A stretch of 6,941 nucleotides of DNA, taken from assembly GCA_003575245.1 (NCBI GenBank), contig NMQN01000424.1, positions 1 to 6,941 of the forward strand, given 5' to 3'. Under the pieces are notes generated by a model. It was not told where the DNA came from. It did not search any database and saw nothing but the letters and a program-made list of their open reading frames with translations. The stretch comes from Candidatus Atribacteria bacterium 1244-E10-H5-B2. GTDB taxonomy: Bacteria; Atribacterota; JS1; SB-45; 34-128. Shown piece by piece: positions 1-5,834 of this stretch (positions are counted from its first letter, which is position 1; every line of letters starts with the position of its first letter). The position numbers and the translations under genes are program-made.

Positions 1-933
1 CTTAGGAGTCATTATATGGGATAAAAACTCACGAGGAGATATTTTTGTTCCTTTAAATTCTATCGGGGTAGAATTTAACATCCCACATTCCTTTAATACC
101 TTTGCTCCTTCCCAATGACCCGGCCAGCGGATAGTTTTTTCCTCACATTCTTTAAGTTGTGGTCGGGTATAAAGAAAACTGGGCATTCCCGGAGTGATAG
201 CACAGGCTAATTCCTCATCTTTTCCTAATTGGTTAAATCGAAATTTTTCAAGATCATCCATTGCGTTTGCTTCTACAATTTTACCATTTTTAATTACATC
301 TACCTTAACCATATATTCTCTTAAAACATGCTCAAATGCCCAGGTGATCATATATTTCAAGGGATGTTTGTGGGCAAATTCTTTAGCCGGAACACCCCCG
401 CATCGTGCTATAGCTGAATCAGCCTGGTCCATTTTCTTAATACCTTCGCCTAAAGTAATATTAGTTAAACCGGGGGCAAAACCCATTCCATCGATAAAGG
501 TTACACCATTTTTTATTGCTTTTTGATGAAGTGATTCTCCATATTCATCCAAGGTTATTCCATTGGGAATTTCCAAACCCTCAACTTCATATTTATCCGG
601 TTTCCTATGATATTCTTCTAATATATCCACAATATTAAGTCCTGCCTCAATGGCCATATCTACCACTTTATAACTACATTTTCTATCAGGTAAAGTAATA
701 GCGCCCACATCATATTGTTCCATTAATTTCATAGTTTCTTCTCGGTTGTTAACATCAATAGCGTGAAGAATTATCTTATCACTGTTTATCCATTTCTTAG
801 TCTTTTCCAGTGTATTCTCTCTCCTACCGGTAATTCCTATAATTCCTACTTCTCCAACTTTGCTATTTTTAGCTAAATCCCAGGCAACAGCAGAGCCCAT
901 CTTTCCCGAACCTCCAAAAACTAAAACCTTCAT
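1..933 (-). CDS. Saccharopine/lysine dehydrogenase-like oxidoreductase A (3' end beyond window)
   Basis: I translated this by hand from the minus strand. It is open for 311 codons from ATG at 933-931 to the window edge, so the C-terminus is missing (relatives are about 380-400 residues). The N-terminus is a Rossmann fold: MKVLVFGGSGKMG has a GxxGxxG dinucleotide loop at residues 7-13. The second strand ends in TGRR (about 35-38) with no acidic residue, which suggests NADP(H). The saccharopine dehydrogenase C-terminal type domain follows, with IEAGLNIVDI (about 105-114), DGMGFAPGLTN (about 157-167) and RWPGH (about 268-272). It is a clear paralogue of the gene at 1390-2526. AAGGAGG at 948-942, eight bases upstream, supports the start. 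A lysine riboswitch lies in its leader, so a role in lysine metabolism is likely. Family members act on saccharopine, lysine or carboxynorspermidine; which applies here is not determined. Confidence 0.88.
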   Translation of the reverse strand, partial: MKVLVFGGSGKMGSAVAWDLAKNSKVGEVGIIGITGRRENTLEKTKKWINSDKIILHAIDVNNREETMKLMEQYDVGAITLPDRKCSYKVVDMAIEAGLNIVDILEEYHRKPDKYEVEGLEIPNGITLDEYGESLHQKAIKNGVTFIDGMGFAPGLTNITLGEGIKKMDQADSAIARCGGVPAKEFAHKHPLKYMITWAFEHVLREYMVKVDVIKNGKIVEANAMDDLEKFRFNQLGKDEELACAITPGMPSFLYTRPQLKECEEKTIRWPGHWEGAKVLKECGMLNSTPIEFKGTKISPREFLSHIMTPK

Positions 934-941
934 ACTCTTTT

Positions 942-948
942 CCTCCTT
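942..948 (-). promoter_or_regulatory. Shine-Dalgarno site of dehydrogenase A
   Basis: On the minus strand AAGGAGG sits eight bases before the ATG at 933-931. It is a near-perfect complement of the 16S rRNA tail and decides the start of a gene that is truncated at its other end. Confidence 0.8.
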
Positions 949-950
949 CT

Positions 951-966
951 TTGGTTACTTAGATAG
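951..966 (-). repeat. Leader element CTATCTAA-N2-AACCAA, copy 1
   Basis: On the minus strand CTATCTAAGTAACCAA lies directly upstream of the Shine-Dalgarno site of dehydrogenase A. A close relative stands in the same place before the MmgE/PrpD-family gene (3966-3947). Shared position suggests a leader or operator element, but the surrounding AT-rich spacers are full of similar degenerate words, so it may only be an intergenic repeat. Confidence 0.4.
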
Positions 967-969
967 CCA

Positions 970-989
970 GTTGATTGGTTAGTTAGTTT
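970..989 (-). repeat. 20-base repeat, partner of 4149-4168
   Basis: Read on the minus strand this is AAACTAACTAACCAATCAAC. It matches 18 of 20 bases of the plus-strand sequence at 4149-4168, so the two are imperfect inverted repeats about 3.2 kb apart. They bracket the MmgE/PrpD gene, dehydrogenase B and the riboswitch. No transposase is present. Confidence 0.45.
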
Positions 990-1009
990 TAAGATAGATA
1001 TTTGCTAAT

Positions 1010-1066
1010 AAAAAATCTATCAAATAAAATAGGCAATTAATGATAGAGTCTTCATTGATTGCCTAT
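1010..1066 (-). terminator. Intrinsic terminator of the lysine riboswitch
   Basis: The minus-strand RNA folds 1066-1052 (ATAGGCAATCAATGA) against 1043-1029 (TCATTAATTGCCTAT): 15 positions with a single C/A mismatch and an eight-base loop (AGACTCTA). A T-rich run (TTTATTT, then after a short gap TTTTTT) follows down to about 1010. It lies between the lysine aptamer and the start of dehydrogenase A, which is the place of an expression platform. It could also end read-through from dehydrogenase B. The U tract is interrupted by GATAGA, so efficiency is uncertain. Confidence 0.75.
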
Positions 1067-1097
1067 TATCTCCCCGAATTTAATGAAGTGCTCTACC
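1042..1097 (-). promoter_or_regulatory. Candidate antiterminator of the lysine riboswitch
   Basis: In the minus-strand RNA GGTAGAG (1097-1091) pairs with CTCTATC (1048-1042), seven pairs including one G-U. CTTCATT (1088-1082) pairs perfectly with AATGAAG (1056-1050). Together this is a 14-pair helix with a small 2x1 internal loop. It takes up the end of the terminator's 5' arm, its loop and the first bases of its 3' arm, so it and the terminator exclude each other. The pairing is seen by eye; no energies were calculated. Confidence 0.6.
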
Positions 1098-1102
1098 TTG
1101 GG

Positions 1103-1270
1103 GGCAGCTCTCCATCTAAATCCGGGGTTAGATTTGATGACAGTCTTATAGCTATTCACTATAAGCCCAGCGGGAAAGATTTTATAGTATCTTTTCGCTT
1201 CGGCGGAAATACCTTTCAAAATGAATTAATTTTCTTCATATTTACTCATTATTGTCCGCACCTCTACCTC
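1103..1270 (-). promoter_or_regulatory. Lysine riboswitch (L-box) aptamer
   Basis: This RNA binds free lysine and controls the downstream gene. The minus strand, read from 1270, carries the L-box landmarks in order: GAGGTAGAGGTGCGGAC (1270-1254), GAGTA, an AT-rich P2 arm, CGCCGAAGCG, a P3 arm (AAAGAT with ATCTTT closed by GCG/CGC), CGCTGGGC, a P4 hairpin (CTTATAG 1165-1159 with CTATAAG 1151-1145), ACTGTCA, a P5 hairpin (1133-1128 with 1119-1114), and TGGAGAGCTGCC closing P1 (GGTAG 1268-1264 with CTGCC 1107-1103). The order, arm layout and roughly 170-base length match the B. subtilis lysC leader as I know it. The next gene downstream is the saccharopine dehydrogenase-like gene at 933-1, with a terminator in between. 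A covariance-model search with the Rfam lysine riboswitch family would confirm it. Confidence 0.92.
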
Positions 1271-1276
1271 ACATTT

Positions 1277-1306
1277 TTTAAATGCAAGTAAATATTGATT
1301 TGTAAA
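1277..1306 (-). promoter_or_regulatory. Possible sigma-70 type promoter for the riboswitch
   Basis: On the minus strand TTTACA (1306-1301, five of six against TTGACA) is followed after 18 bases by TTTAAA (1282-1277, four of six against TATAAT). Transcription would begin near 1270, at the outer edge of aptamer helix P1, which makes the placement sensible. The boxes are weak and the region is AT-rich, so chance matches are easy. Confidence 0.4.
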
Positions 1307-1338
1307 AATTACTTTAGTAGACTTAAATTCTTAAATTA

Positions 1339-1348
1339 CCACCTCCTT
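1339..1348 (-). other. Orphan Shine-Dalgarno-like sequence
   Basis: On the minus strand AAGGAGGTGG is an almost full-length Shine-Dalgarno match, between the stop of dehydrogenase B and the riboswitch. No usable start follows: the only GTG is inside the motif and meets TAA two codons later. It may be left over from a lost gene or be part of a transcript leader. Confidence 0.4.
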
Positions 1349-1389
1349 ATTAGTTTACCAATTCTCCAATCGACCAGTTTGCAAATTAA

Positions 1390-2526
1390 TTATATCTCAA
1401 TTATATTTTCTTTATAGAATACATTTCTTTTTTCTAATTCTTCCATTACTCTGTGATATATCTTATGTTCTCTTCCTATATATTCTGGTGGACAGACTCC
1501 CGGATATTGGAATTTTCCTTGAGCAACCAACCTGGCTATAATCGCACAGGGAAACCCGGTAGCACGAGACATAGAAGTAGCTTTCTCCTTCTTGTCGTAA
1601 TAATCCAATAAATCATAGGTGTAGCAAAGTCTTTTTCCTTCTTTTTCACCTTGAACAATTACCTGCATAACTGTTAGCTCTTCCTCTCCCTCTTCTAATT
1701 CCCATTTAGGAAAGAGGAGTTTGGAGGTAAGGTCTATAGGTTTAACTTTTACTCCACTTACCTCTATGGCTGTATCACTAAAAAATCCGGTTTCTCTTAA
1801 CATCCGCATCTTTTCCGCATAACCCGGATAACGCAAGGTCTTCTCTTTCATAGAGGGAATTTTAATAGTATAAAGCAGACTACGAAGTCCATCGGTATTA
1901 AAAGCTTCTAAAGTTCCAATCTTAGGTAAATTAACCAATTCAAGATCAGAAAGTGCAGGCTTTTCTACAATTCTTCCGCATTCTATTAATCTTGCCGGTC
2001 TTATATATTCTTCTATAACATCTTTAGGAGAAAAAACAATCTTATATTCATAAGGCCATTCCCTTATTACCGGAAGACCTCCTACTAAAATAGTAGCACT
2101 TTCAGTCTCATCAAGCAGACTATCTGCATAACCTACAATCATGTGACTCATCCCCGGAGCTACTCCCATATCCACCACGGCGGTAACACCTTTCTTCTTG
2201 GCAAGTTCATCTAAACTCAAAACATCTTCGGGCATAAAGGATATATCAACTATATTTTTACCGGCTTCAATAACCAACCGCAACATATTAAATCCTAAAA
2301 AACCTGGGACAGCGCCAATTACAATATCTTGATCAGCAACTATCTTTCTAATGGCTTCCGAACTGGATAAATCCACTTTTATTCCTCGTATATCTGTTCC
2401 TTCAGTCAACTTATCCAATTTTTTTTCATCAATATCCGCTACAGTTACTTGAAAATCTTTATCTTTTGCCAAATCTTTAGCAATTAATCCACCTACCAAA
2501 CCACAACCCAGTACTATTGTTTTCAT
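1390..2526 (-). CDS. Saccharopine/lysine dehydrogenase-like oxidoreductase B
   Basis: This is a 378-residue NAD(P)-dependent oxidoreductase of the saccharopine dehydrogenase/lysine 6-dehydrogenase group, full length for the family and without signal peptide or membrane segment, so cytosolic. The Rossmann fold opens at residue 2; GCGLVG (7-12) is the GxGxxG loop and VADID (29-33) places Asp31 at the end of strand 2, typical of NAD(H) preference. The C-terminal domain carries VIEAGKNIVDI (about 85-95), DMGVAPGMSH (about 118-127), GGLP, and RYPGYAEKM (about 232-240). It shares these landmarks with the paralogue at 933-1. The start is 27 bases after the MmgE/PrpD stop, so the two are probably co-transcribed. 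Its ribosome site is poor: AAAGGA about 12 bases from the ATG. Family members oxidise lysine, saccharopine or related amino acids, or run in reverse; the substrate here is unknown. Confidence 0.9.
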   Translation of the reverse strand: MKTIVLGCGLVGGLIAKDLAKDKDFQVTVADIDEKKLDKLTEGTDIRGIKVDLSSSEAIRKIVADQDIVIGAVPGFLGFNMLRLVIEAGKNIVDISFMPEDVLSLDELAKKKGVTAVVDMGVAPGMSHMIVGYADSLLDETESATILVGGLPVIREWPYEYKIVFSPKDVIEEYIRPARLIECGRIVEKPALSDLELVNLPKIGTLEAFNTDGLRSLLYTIKIPSMKEKTLRYPGYAEKMRMLRETGFFSDTAIEVSGVKVKPIDLTSKLLFPKWELEEGEEELTVMQVIVQGEKEGKRLCYTYDLLDYYDKKEKATSMSRATGFPCAIIARLVAQGKFQYPGVCPPEYIGREHKIYHRVMEELEKRNVFYKENIIEI

Positions 2527-2553
2527 GTTTTTATTGTTTCCTTTCTCGTTTTT

Positions 2554-3927
2554 CTATTTATCGCTTACTAAAAGTTTCATATATTTTCCGATTTCATCGA
2601 TATTCTCTAATTCTTGTGTGGCTTTTATAATATCGTCTATTCTGGAAGGAGATATTTTTTTCTCGGAATTAGCTTTAAATTTAGAGATGAGTTCTTCTTC
2701 GCTTAAAGGTCGTTCCGGTTGACCTTTGGCAAAATCTTCTTGCTTTTTATGTTCCCCTCGAGAAGTTTTGATGGTAACAATAGCTCGTTTTACTTTGGGG
2801 AAAAGGGCATCGATTTCAGAGTTAGCTACTACCTTAATCTTGTCGAGCAATGACCAGACTAAAGGATCTCGAAGGGCATCTTCTTCAAAATCAGAAGGAA
2901 GGACATTACCTTTAGCTACTGCAACTGCTATACAATAAGGGAGAGAATGGTCAGCAGTCTCTTTGGTGGTAGGTTTATATTTGCTGGGATCAGATAGAAT
3001 ATCTGCTCCCCGAGTGGTAGTTTCTACTAAAACTTCCTTTACTTCTTCAGGGTTAAGTTTATTTTCCTTCATCACCTCTAAGGCAGCAGTAATTGGTTGA
3101 TGAGTCAAAGCCTCGGTGGGAAAAGCTTTATATCCACATTGGTTAATTAAAAAACTATCTCCTAACCCTTTGGTTAAAATATCTCTATCCCATTTTACCT
3201 TATCCAACACTTCAAACAATCCTTCTTTGCCTTCAAATACTTCTACCGGACCGGTATAACCTTTGCTTGCCAGCAAGACAGCCCTTACCCCTGCTTCAAC
3301 TGCTAAAGGATCTGCAGCATTTTTCATATTGGTAAGATGACCAGCGACTACTCCCCCTAAAGTAAAATGAGAAGAACCGTTAATCCCTATGGCAGCAACT
3401 ATCTCCTCCTCGTTTAAGCCCAACATCCTTCCAGCTACTACCGGACTTACCAATTGAGTTAGTGTTGCATGATGCCAGCCTATCTCCCGAACTCCCGGAA
3501 AAGCAGCCAGACATAAACGCATCTCTAATTCATAGGCGATTATTATTCCTACCAGCACTTCTTTTCCATCTTTTTTCATAAATTCTCCGGTACTAAGTAC
3601 AGCGGGAATAATATCTGAAGGATGAGAGGGATCCTGTTCCCAGTAGATGTCATTATAATCGAGAGCCCTAACCAGGAGGGAATTTATTAAAGTAGCCTGG
3701 GGCAAATTTTCCTTTGTTCCCCATCCGATAATAGTAGCTTGCTCTTTTCCTCCCAGATCCTGAATATAATTATAAGCTGCTTGAATATCTTTATTGTCGA
3801 GAGCAGAAAAGGCACACCCCACACTATCTAAAAGAAATCGTTTGGCTTCTTCTAAAGCTTCAGAAGGAATATTTTCATAATTTAATCGCAGGGCAAATTT
3901 AGCCCATTTTTGACTTATAGTCTCCAT
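2554..3927 (-). CDS. MmgE/PrpD-family protein (2-methylcitrate dehydratase-like)
   Basis: This 457-residue protein has normal family length. Members dehydrate 2-methylcitrate or citrate, decarboxylate cis-aconitate, or epimerise iminodisuccinate, without an iron-sulfur cluster. The helical domain contains ALDYND (88-93) and SHPSD (101-105), corresponding to the Asp and His of the family motif DxxD...HPS. GWHHATL (150-156), MKNAADPLAVEAG (201-213, with the conserved Lys202), KAFPTEALTHQP (267-278) and ADHSLPY (325-331, active-site Tyr331) follow. The ADHSLPY form resembles the DHC-Q-Y segment of PrpD dehydratases. No signal peptide is seen. GGAAGGTG just before ATG supports the start. It is the first gene after a 270-base spacer and precedes dehydrogenase B by 27 bases. 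No 2-methylcitrate synthase or methylisocitrate lyase is in view, so a propionate role is not supported. Dehydration of a homocitrate-like acid is a guess from the neighbours. Confidence 0.9.
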   Translation of the reverse strand: METISQKWAKFALRLNYENIPSEALEEAKRFLLDSVGCAFSALDNKDIQAAYNYIQDLGGKEQATIIGWGTKENLPQATLINSLLVRALDYNDIYWEQDPSHPSDIIPAVLSTGEFMKKDGKEVLVGIIIAYELEMRLCLAAFPGVREIGWHHATLTQLVSPVVAGRMLGLNEEEIVAAIGINGSSHFTLGGVVAGHLTNMKNAADPLAVEAGVRAVLLASKGYTGPVEVFEGKEGLFEVLDKVKWDRDILTKGLGDSFLINQCGYKAFPTEALTHQPITAALEVMKENKLNPEEVKEVLVETTTRGADILSDPSKYKPTTKETADHSLPYCIAVAVAKGNVLPSDFEEDALRDPLVWSLLDKIKVVANSEIDALFPKVKRAIVTIKTSRGEHKKQEDFAKGQPERPLSEEELISKFKANSEKKISPSRIDDIIKATQELENIDEIGKYMKLLVSDK

Positions 3928-3946
3928 TTTTCACCTTCCTTTCAGT

Positions 3947-3966
3947 TTGGTTTGTTAATTAGATAG
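3947..3966 (-). repeat. Leader element CTATCTAA-N6-AACCAA, copy 2
   Basis: On the minus strand CTATCTAATTAACAAACCAA lies directly upstream of the MmgE/PrpD Shine-Dalgarno site. It matches the element before dehydrogenase A (966-951) except for a longer gap between the two halves. Confidence 0.4.
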
Positions 3967-4148
3967 TTACTTGGTTTGCCAATTAACCGGTCTCCCAGTC
4001 ATTTCAGTCGTTAGTGAATGGTGGATGGTTATTAGTTTATAGTTATTAGATAGAAACAACTTATTTCCAGTTTTTGATTTGATTTTTATCTTAGTTTTAA
4101 GTTTTAAATTATGGTTTTGCGTTTTTCGTTTTTAGTTTTTCGCTATAT

Positions 4149-4168
4149 AAACTAAATAACCAATTAAC
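4149..4168 (+). repeat. 20-base repeat, partner of 970-989
   Basis: AAACTAAATAACCAATTAAC on the plus strand matches the reverse complement of 970-989 at 18 of 20 bases. It lies about 30 bases beyond the stop of the ICDH-like gene. It is probably a degenerate intergenic repeat rather than a transposon end. Confidence 0.45.
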
Positions 4169-4197
4169 CATGTAACCAGCTAACTATGTATTACTTA

Positions 4198-5328
4198 TTA
4201 CTCATTACTAATTACTTTCTTTGCTACTTCTCTGGCTATATCCAAGGTAGAGGCTGTTCCGCCTAAATCATAGGTCTTAACTTTTCCTTCCTCAATAACC
4301 TGGGAAATAGCATTCTCTAATCTTTGAGCCAATTCTTTTTCCTCTAAATAATCCAACATTAATTTAACCGTTAAAAGCATCGCTATGGGATTTACTTTGT
4401 ATTGCCCTGCATATTTGGGAGCAGAGCCATGAGTTGGTTCAAAAAGGGCATAATCATTTCCGATATTAGCACTGGAGGCAAACCCTAAACCACCTATCAA
4501 TTGGGCACAAAGATCAGAAACTATATCTCCAAACATATTGGAAGAAACCAGGACACTATAATTTTGAGGGTTTTTAACCAACCACATACACATTGCATCT
4601 ATATTGGTCTCCCAGAGTTCGACTCCAGGATATTCTAAGGCAATCTTGCGGGCTTCCCTTACCATCAGCCCACTGGTTTCTCTTATTATATTAGGCTTTT
4701 CCACAACCGTAACTGAATCCCTTTTAAATTTTTTAGCATATTCAAAACTTTGACGAACAATCGACTGACACGCTTTCCTGGTAAAAATCCTACAGGATAG
4801 AGCGATATCTTCTAAAGGAGTATCTGTAAATCTTTTCATCTTGGGATGATTTCCTAAAAGAGAATCCATTACCTCTTTGGGCAGAGGATGAAATTCCACT
4901 CCGCTGTATAACCCTTCGGTGTTTTCCCGAAAAACCACTAAATCTATATCATCCCTATAATTAAGAGGATTCCCTTTATAAGCTTTACAAGGTCTTAAGT
5001 TAGTATGTAATTTAAATTCCTGTCGTAATCTTACAATAGGACTCGAATAGACATAGCCTTTTCCTTTAAGCTCTGTGGCAAGTTCCTTTTCTGCTTCTTC
5101 TTTAGGCTTGGAAGTTATTGCCCCGAAAAGACAACAGTCAGTTTCTTTAAGAATTTTTATAGTCCTATCAGGTAAAGGATTTCCTTCTTTTTTCCAGAAT
5201 TCCCAACCCACGTCACCAGGTATATAATCAGCATCAAGCTTTAGCTCATCCAATACAATCTTCGCTGCCTCCATTACATCATTTCCGATTCCATCGCCCG
5301 GCAGCCAGGCTATCTTGTATTTTGCCAT
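4198..5328 (-). CDS. Isocitrate/isopropylmalate/homoisocitrate dehydrogenase-family protein
   Basis: This 376-residue beta-decarboxylating dehydrogenase would oxidise a 2-hydroxyacid with a neighbouring carboxylate and release CO2 (or run in reverse), using NAD(P) and Mg2+ or Mn2+. Visible catalytic residues by analogy to E. coli Icd: Arg102, Arg112 (NLRP), Arg134 and Tyr141 (VVFRENTEGLYSG), Lys211 (VVEKPNI), and metal ligands Asp244, Asp268 and Asp272. The substrate helix reads YSSPIVRLR (94-102): Ser96 is kept as in ICDH, Ile-Val replaces the ICDH Asn-Val and the IPMDH Leu-Leu, and Arg100 is unusual. HGSAPKYAGQYKV (300-312) has the Lys-Tyr...Val set of NADP-specific ICDH where NAD enzymes carry Asp-Ile, while TYDLGGT (352-358) is NAD-like. 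The gene starts two bases after the small-subunit stop, with GGGAG as ribosome site, so it probably acts on the hydratase product. It cannot be named as leuB, icd or hicdh from sequence alone. Confidence 0.9.
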   Translation of the reverse strand: MAKYKIAWLPGDGIGNDVMEAAKIVLDELKLDADYIPGDVGWEFWKKEGNPLPDRTIKILKETDCCLFGAITSKPKEEAEKELATELKGKGYVYSSPIVRLRQEFKLHTNLRPCKAYKGNPLNYRDDIDLVVFRENTEGLYSGVEFHPLPKEVMDSLLGNHPKMKRFTDTPLEDIALSCRIFTRKACQSIVRQSFEYAKKFKRDSVTVVEKPNIIRETSGLMVREARKIALEYPGVELWETNIDAMCMWLVKNPQNYSVLVSSNMFGDIVSDLCAQLIGGLGFASSANIGNDYALFEPTHGSAPKYAGQYKVNPIAMLLTVKLMLDYLEEKELAQRLENAISQVIEEGKVKTYDLGGTASTLDIAREVAKKVISNE

Positions 5329-5330
5329 CT

Positions 5331-5834
5331 TTATTCTCCCTTCTCTATTTTCAATATTTTTTTAGTATGAGGAATAAGTCCTCCATCTTTAAGAATCCCC
5401 AAAACAGATTCCGGCAAAGGAGGAAAGTTAAAAACTCCCTTTTTACAAGATAATTTACCTTTTTCAAAATCAATAGTAATTGTCTCACCTGAAGATATAT
5501 TCTCCACTGCTTCTTTGCACTGAACCAAGGGAAGTCCTTGATTAATAGCATTTCGGAAAAATATTCTGGCAAATGATTTTGCAACAATTACTCCTACGCC
5601 AGCATATTTAAGACAGGTTGCAGCTTGTTCCCGAGAACTACCACAGCCAAAGTTCCTTCCCGCGACAATAATATCTTCCTTTTCAACTTCTTTAGCAAAC
5701 TTCGGTTCAAGGTCCTCCAGGGCATGAAGAGCCATCTCTTTCGGGTCAGTTATAGTATAAGTATATTTGCCCGGAAAGATAACATCAGTATTTACATCAT
5801 CACCATATTTCCATGCTTTCCCTTTAATGCTCAT
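5331..5834 (-). CDS. Small (swivel) subunit of 3-isopropylmalate dehydratase/homoaconitase-type hydro-lyase
   Basis: This 167-residue protein is the normal length of the archaeal/bacterial LeuD/HacB type. It pairs with the iron-sulfur large subunit and closes the active site. Landmarks are GDDVNTD (11-17), the specificity loop PGKYTYTITDP (21-31), GRNFGCGSSREQA (59-71) and FARIFFRNAINQGLP (88-102). In characterised relatives the loop reads YLRT or YLVY; here it is YTYT (24-27), with no arginine to hold a distal carboxylate, so the substrate is uncertain. The ATG overlaps the large-subunit stop (ATGA), indicating translational coupling, and AAGGGGTGAT just upstream is a good ribosome site. Dimethylmaleate hydratase and other non-leucine members of the family are alternatives to isopropylmalate or homoaconitate. 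Confidence 0.92.
   Translation of the reverse strand: MSIKGKAWKYGDDVNTDVIFPGKYTYTITDPKEMALHALEDLEPKFAKEVEKEDIIVAGRNFGCGSSREQAATCLKYAGVGVIVAKSFARIFFRNAINQGLPLVQCKEAVENISSGETITIDFEKGKLSCKKGVFNFPPLPESVLGILKDGGLIPHTKKILKIEKGE

Larger units (their letters stand above)
3928..4197. other. AT-rich intergenic spacer, 270 bases, no gene
   Basis: It separates the hydratase/ICDH-like unit from the MmgE/PrpD unit. No open frame, tRNA or convincing intrinsic terminator is visible. It holds short degenerate words: TTAGATAG on the plus strand at 3959-3966 and 4046-4053, GTTATTAG twice near 4028-4048, and a T-rich run at about 4071-4143 with GTTTTTCG repeated at 4121-4128 and 4135-4142. A promoter for the MmgE/PrpD gene would be expected here, but I cannot point to a good pair of boxes; TTGGCA on the minus strand near 3985 has no matching -10. 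Confidence 0.7.

Noticed and set aside
194..526. 110-codon plus-strand open frame
   Set aside because: It lies opposite dehydrogenase A, which reads cleanly through the stretch with family motifs.
1040..1291. 83-codon open frame on the plus strand (MIESSLIAYY...)
   Set aside because: It is antisense to the lysine riboswitch and its terminator, whose structure explains the sequence. It has no ribosome site and no family features.
1336..1350. Plus-strand ACCTCCTTA resembling the 3' tail of 16S rRNA
   Set aside because: It is simply the complement of the minus-strand Shine-Dalgarno-like sequence; no rRNA surrounds it.
2525..2938. Two short plus-strand open frames (2525-2722 and 2726-2938)
   Set aside because: Both are antisense to the MmgE/PrpD-family gene and show no ribosome site or recognisable motif.
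3961..4000. Possible hairpin in the MmgE/PrpD leader (GTTAATT with AATTAAC, and TTGG-CAAA-CCAA)
   Set aside because: The stems are short and AT-rich, compete with each other and have no U tract or known RNA motif; I cannot support a regulatory RNA here.
4071..4143. T-rich run as a terminator for the ICDH-like gene
   Set aside because: On the minus (coding) strand it is A-rich and has no GC-rich stem before it, so it does not form an intrinsic terminator.
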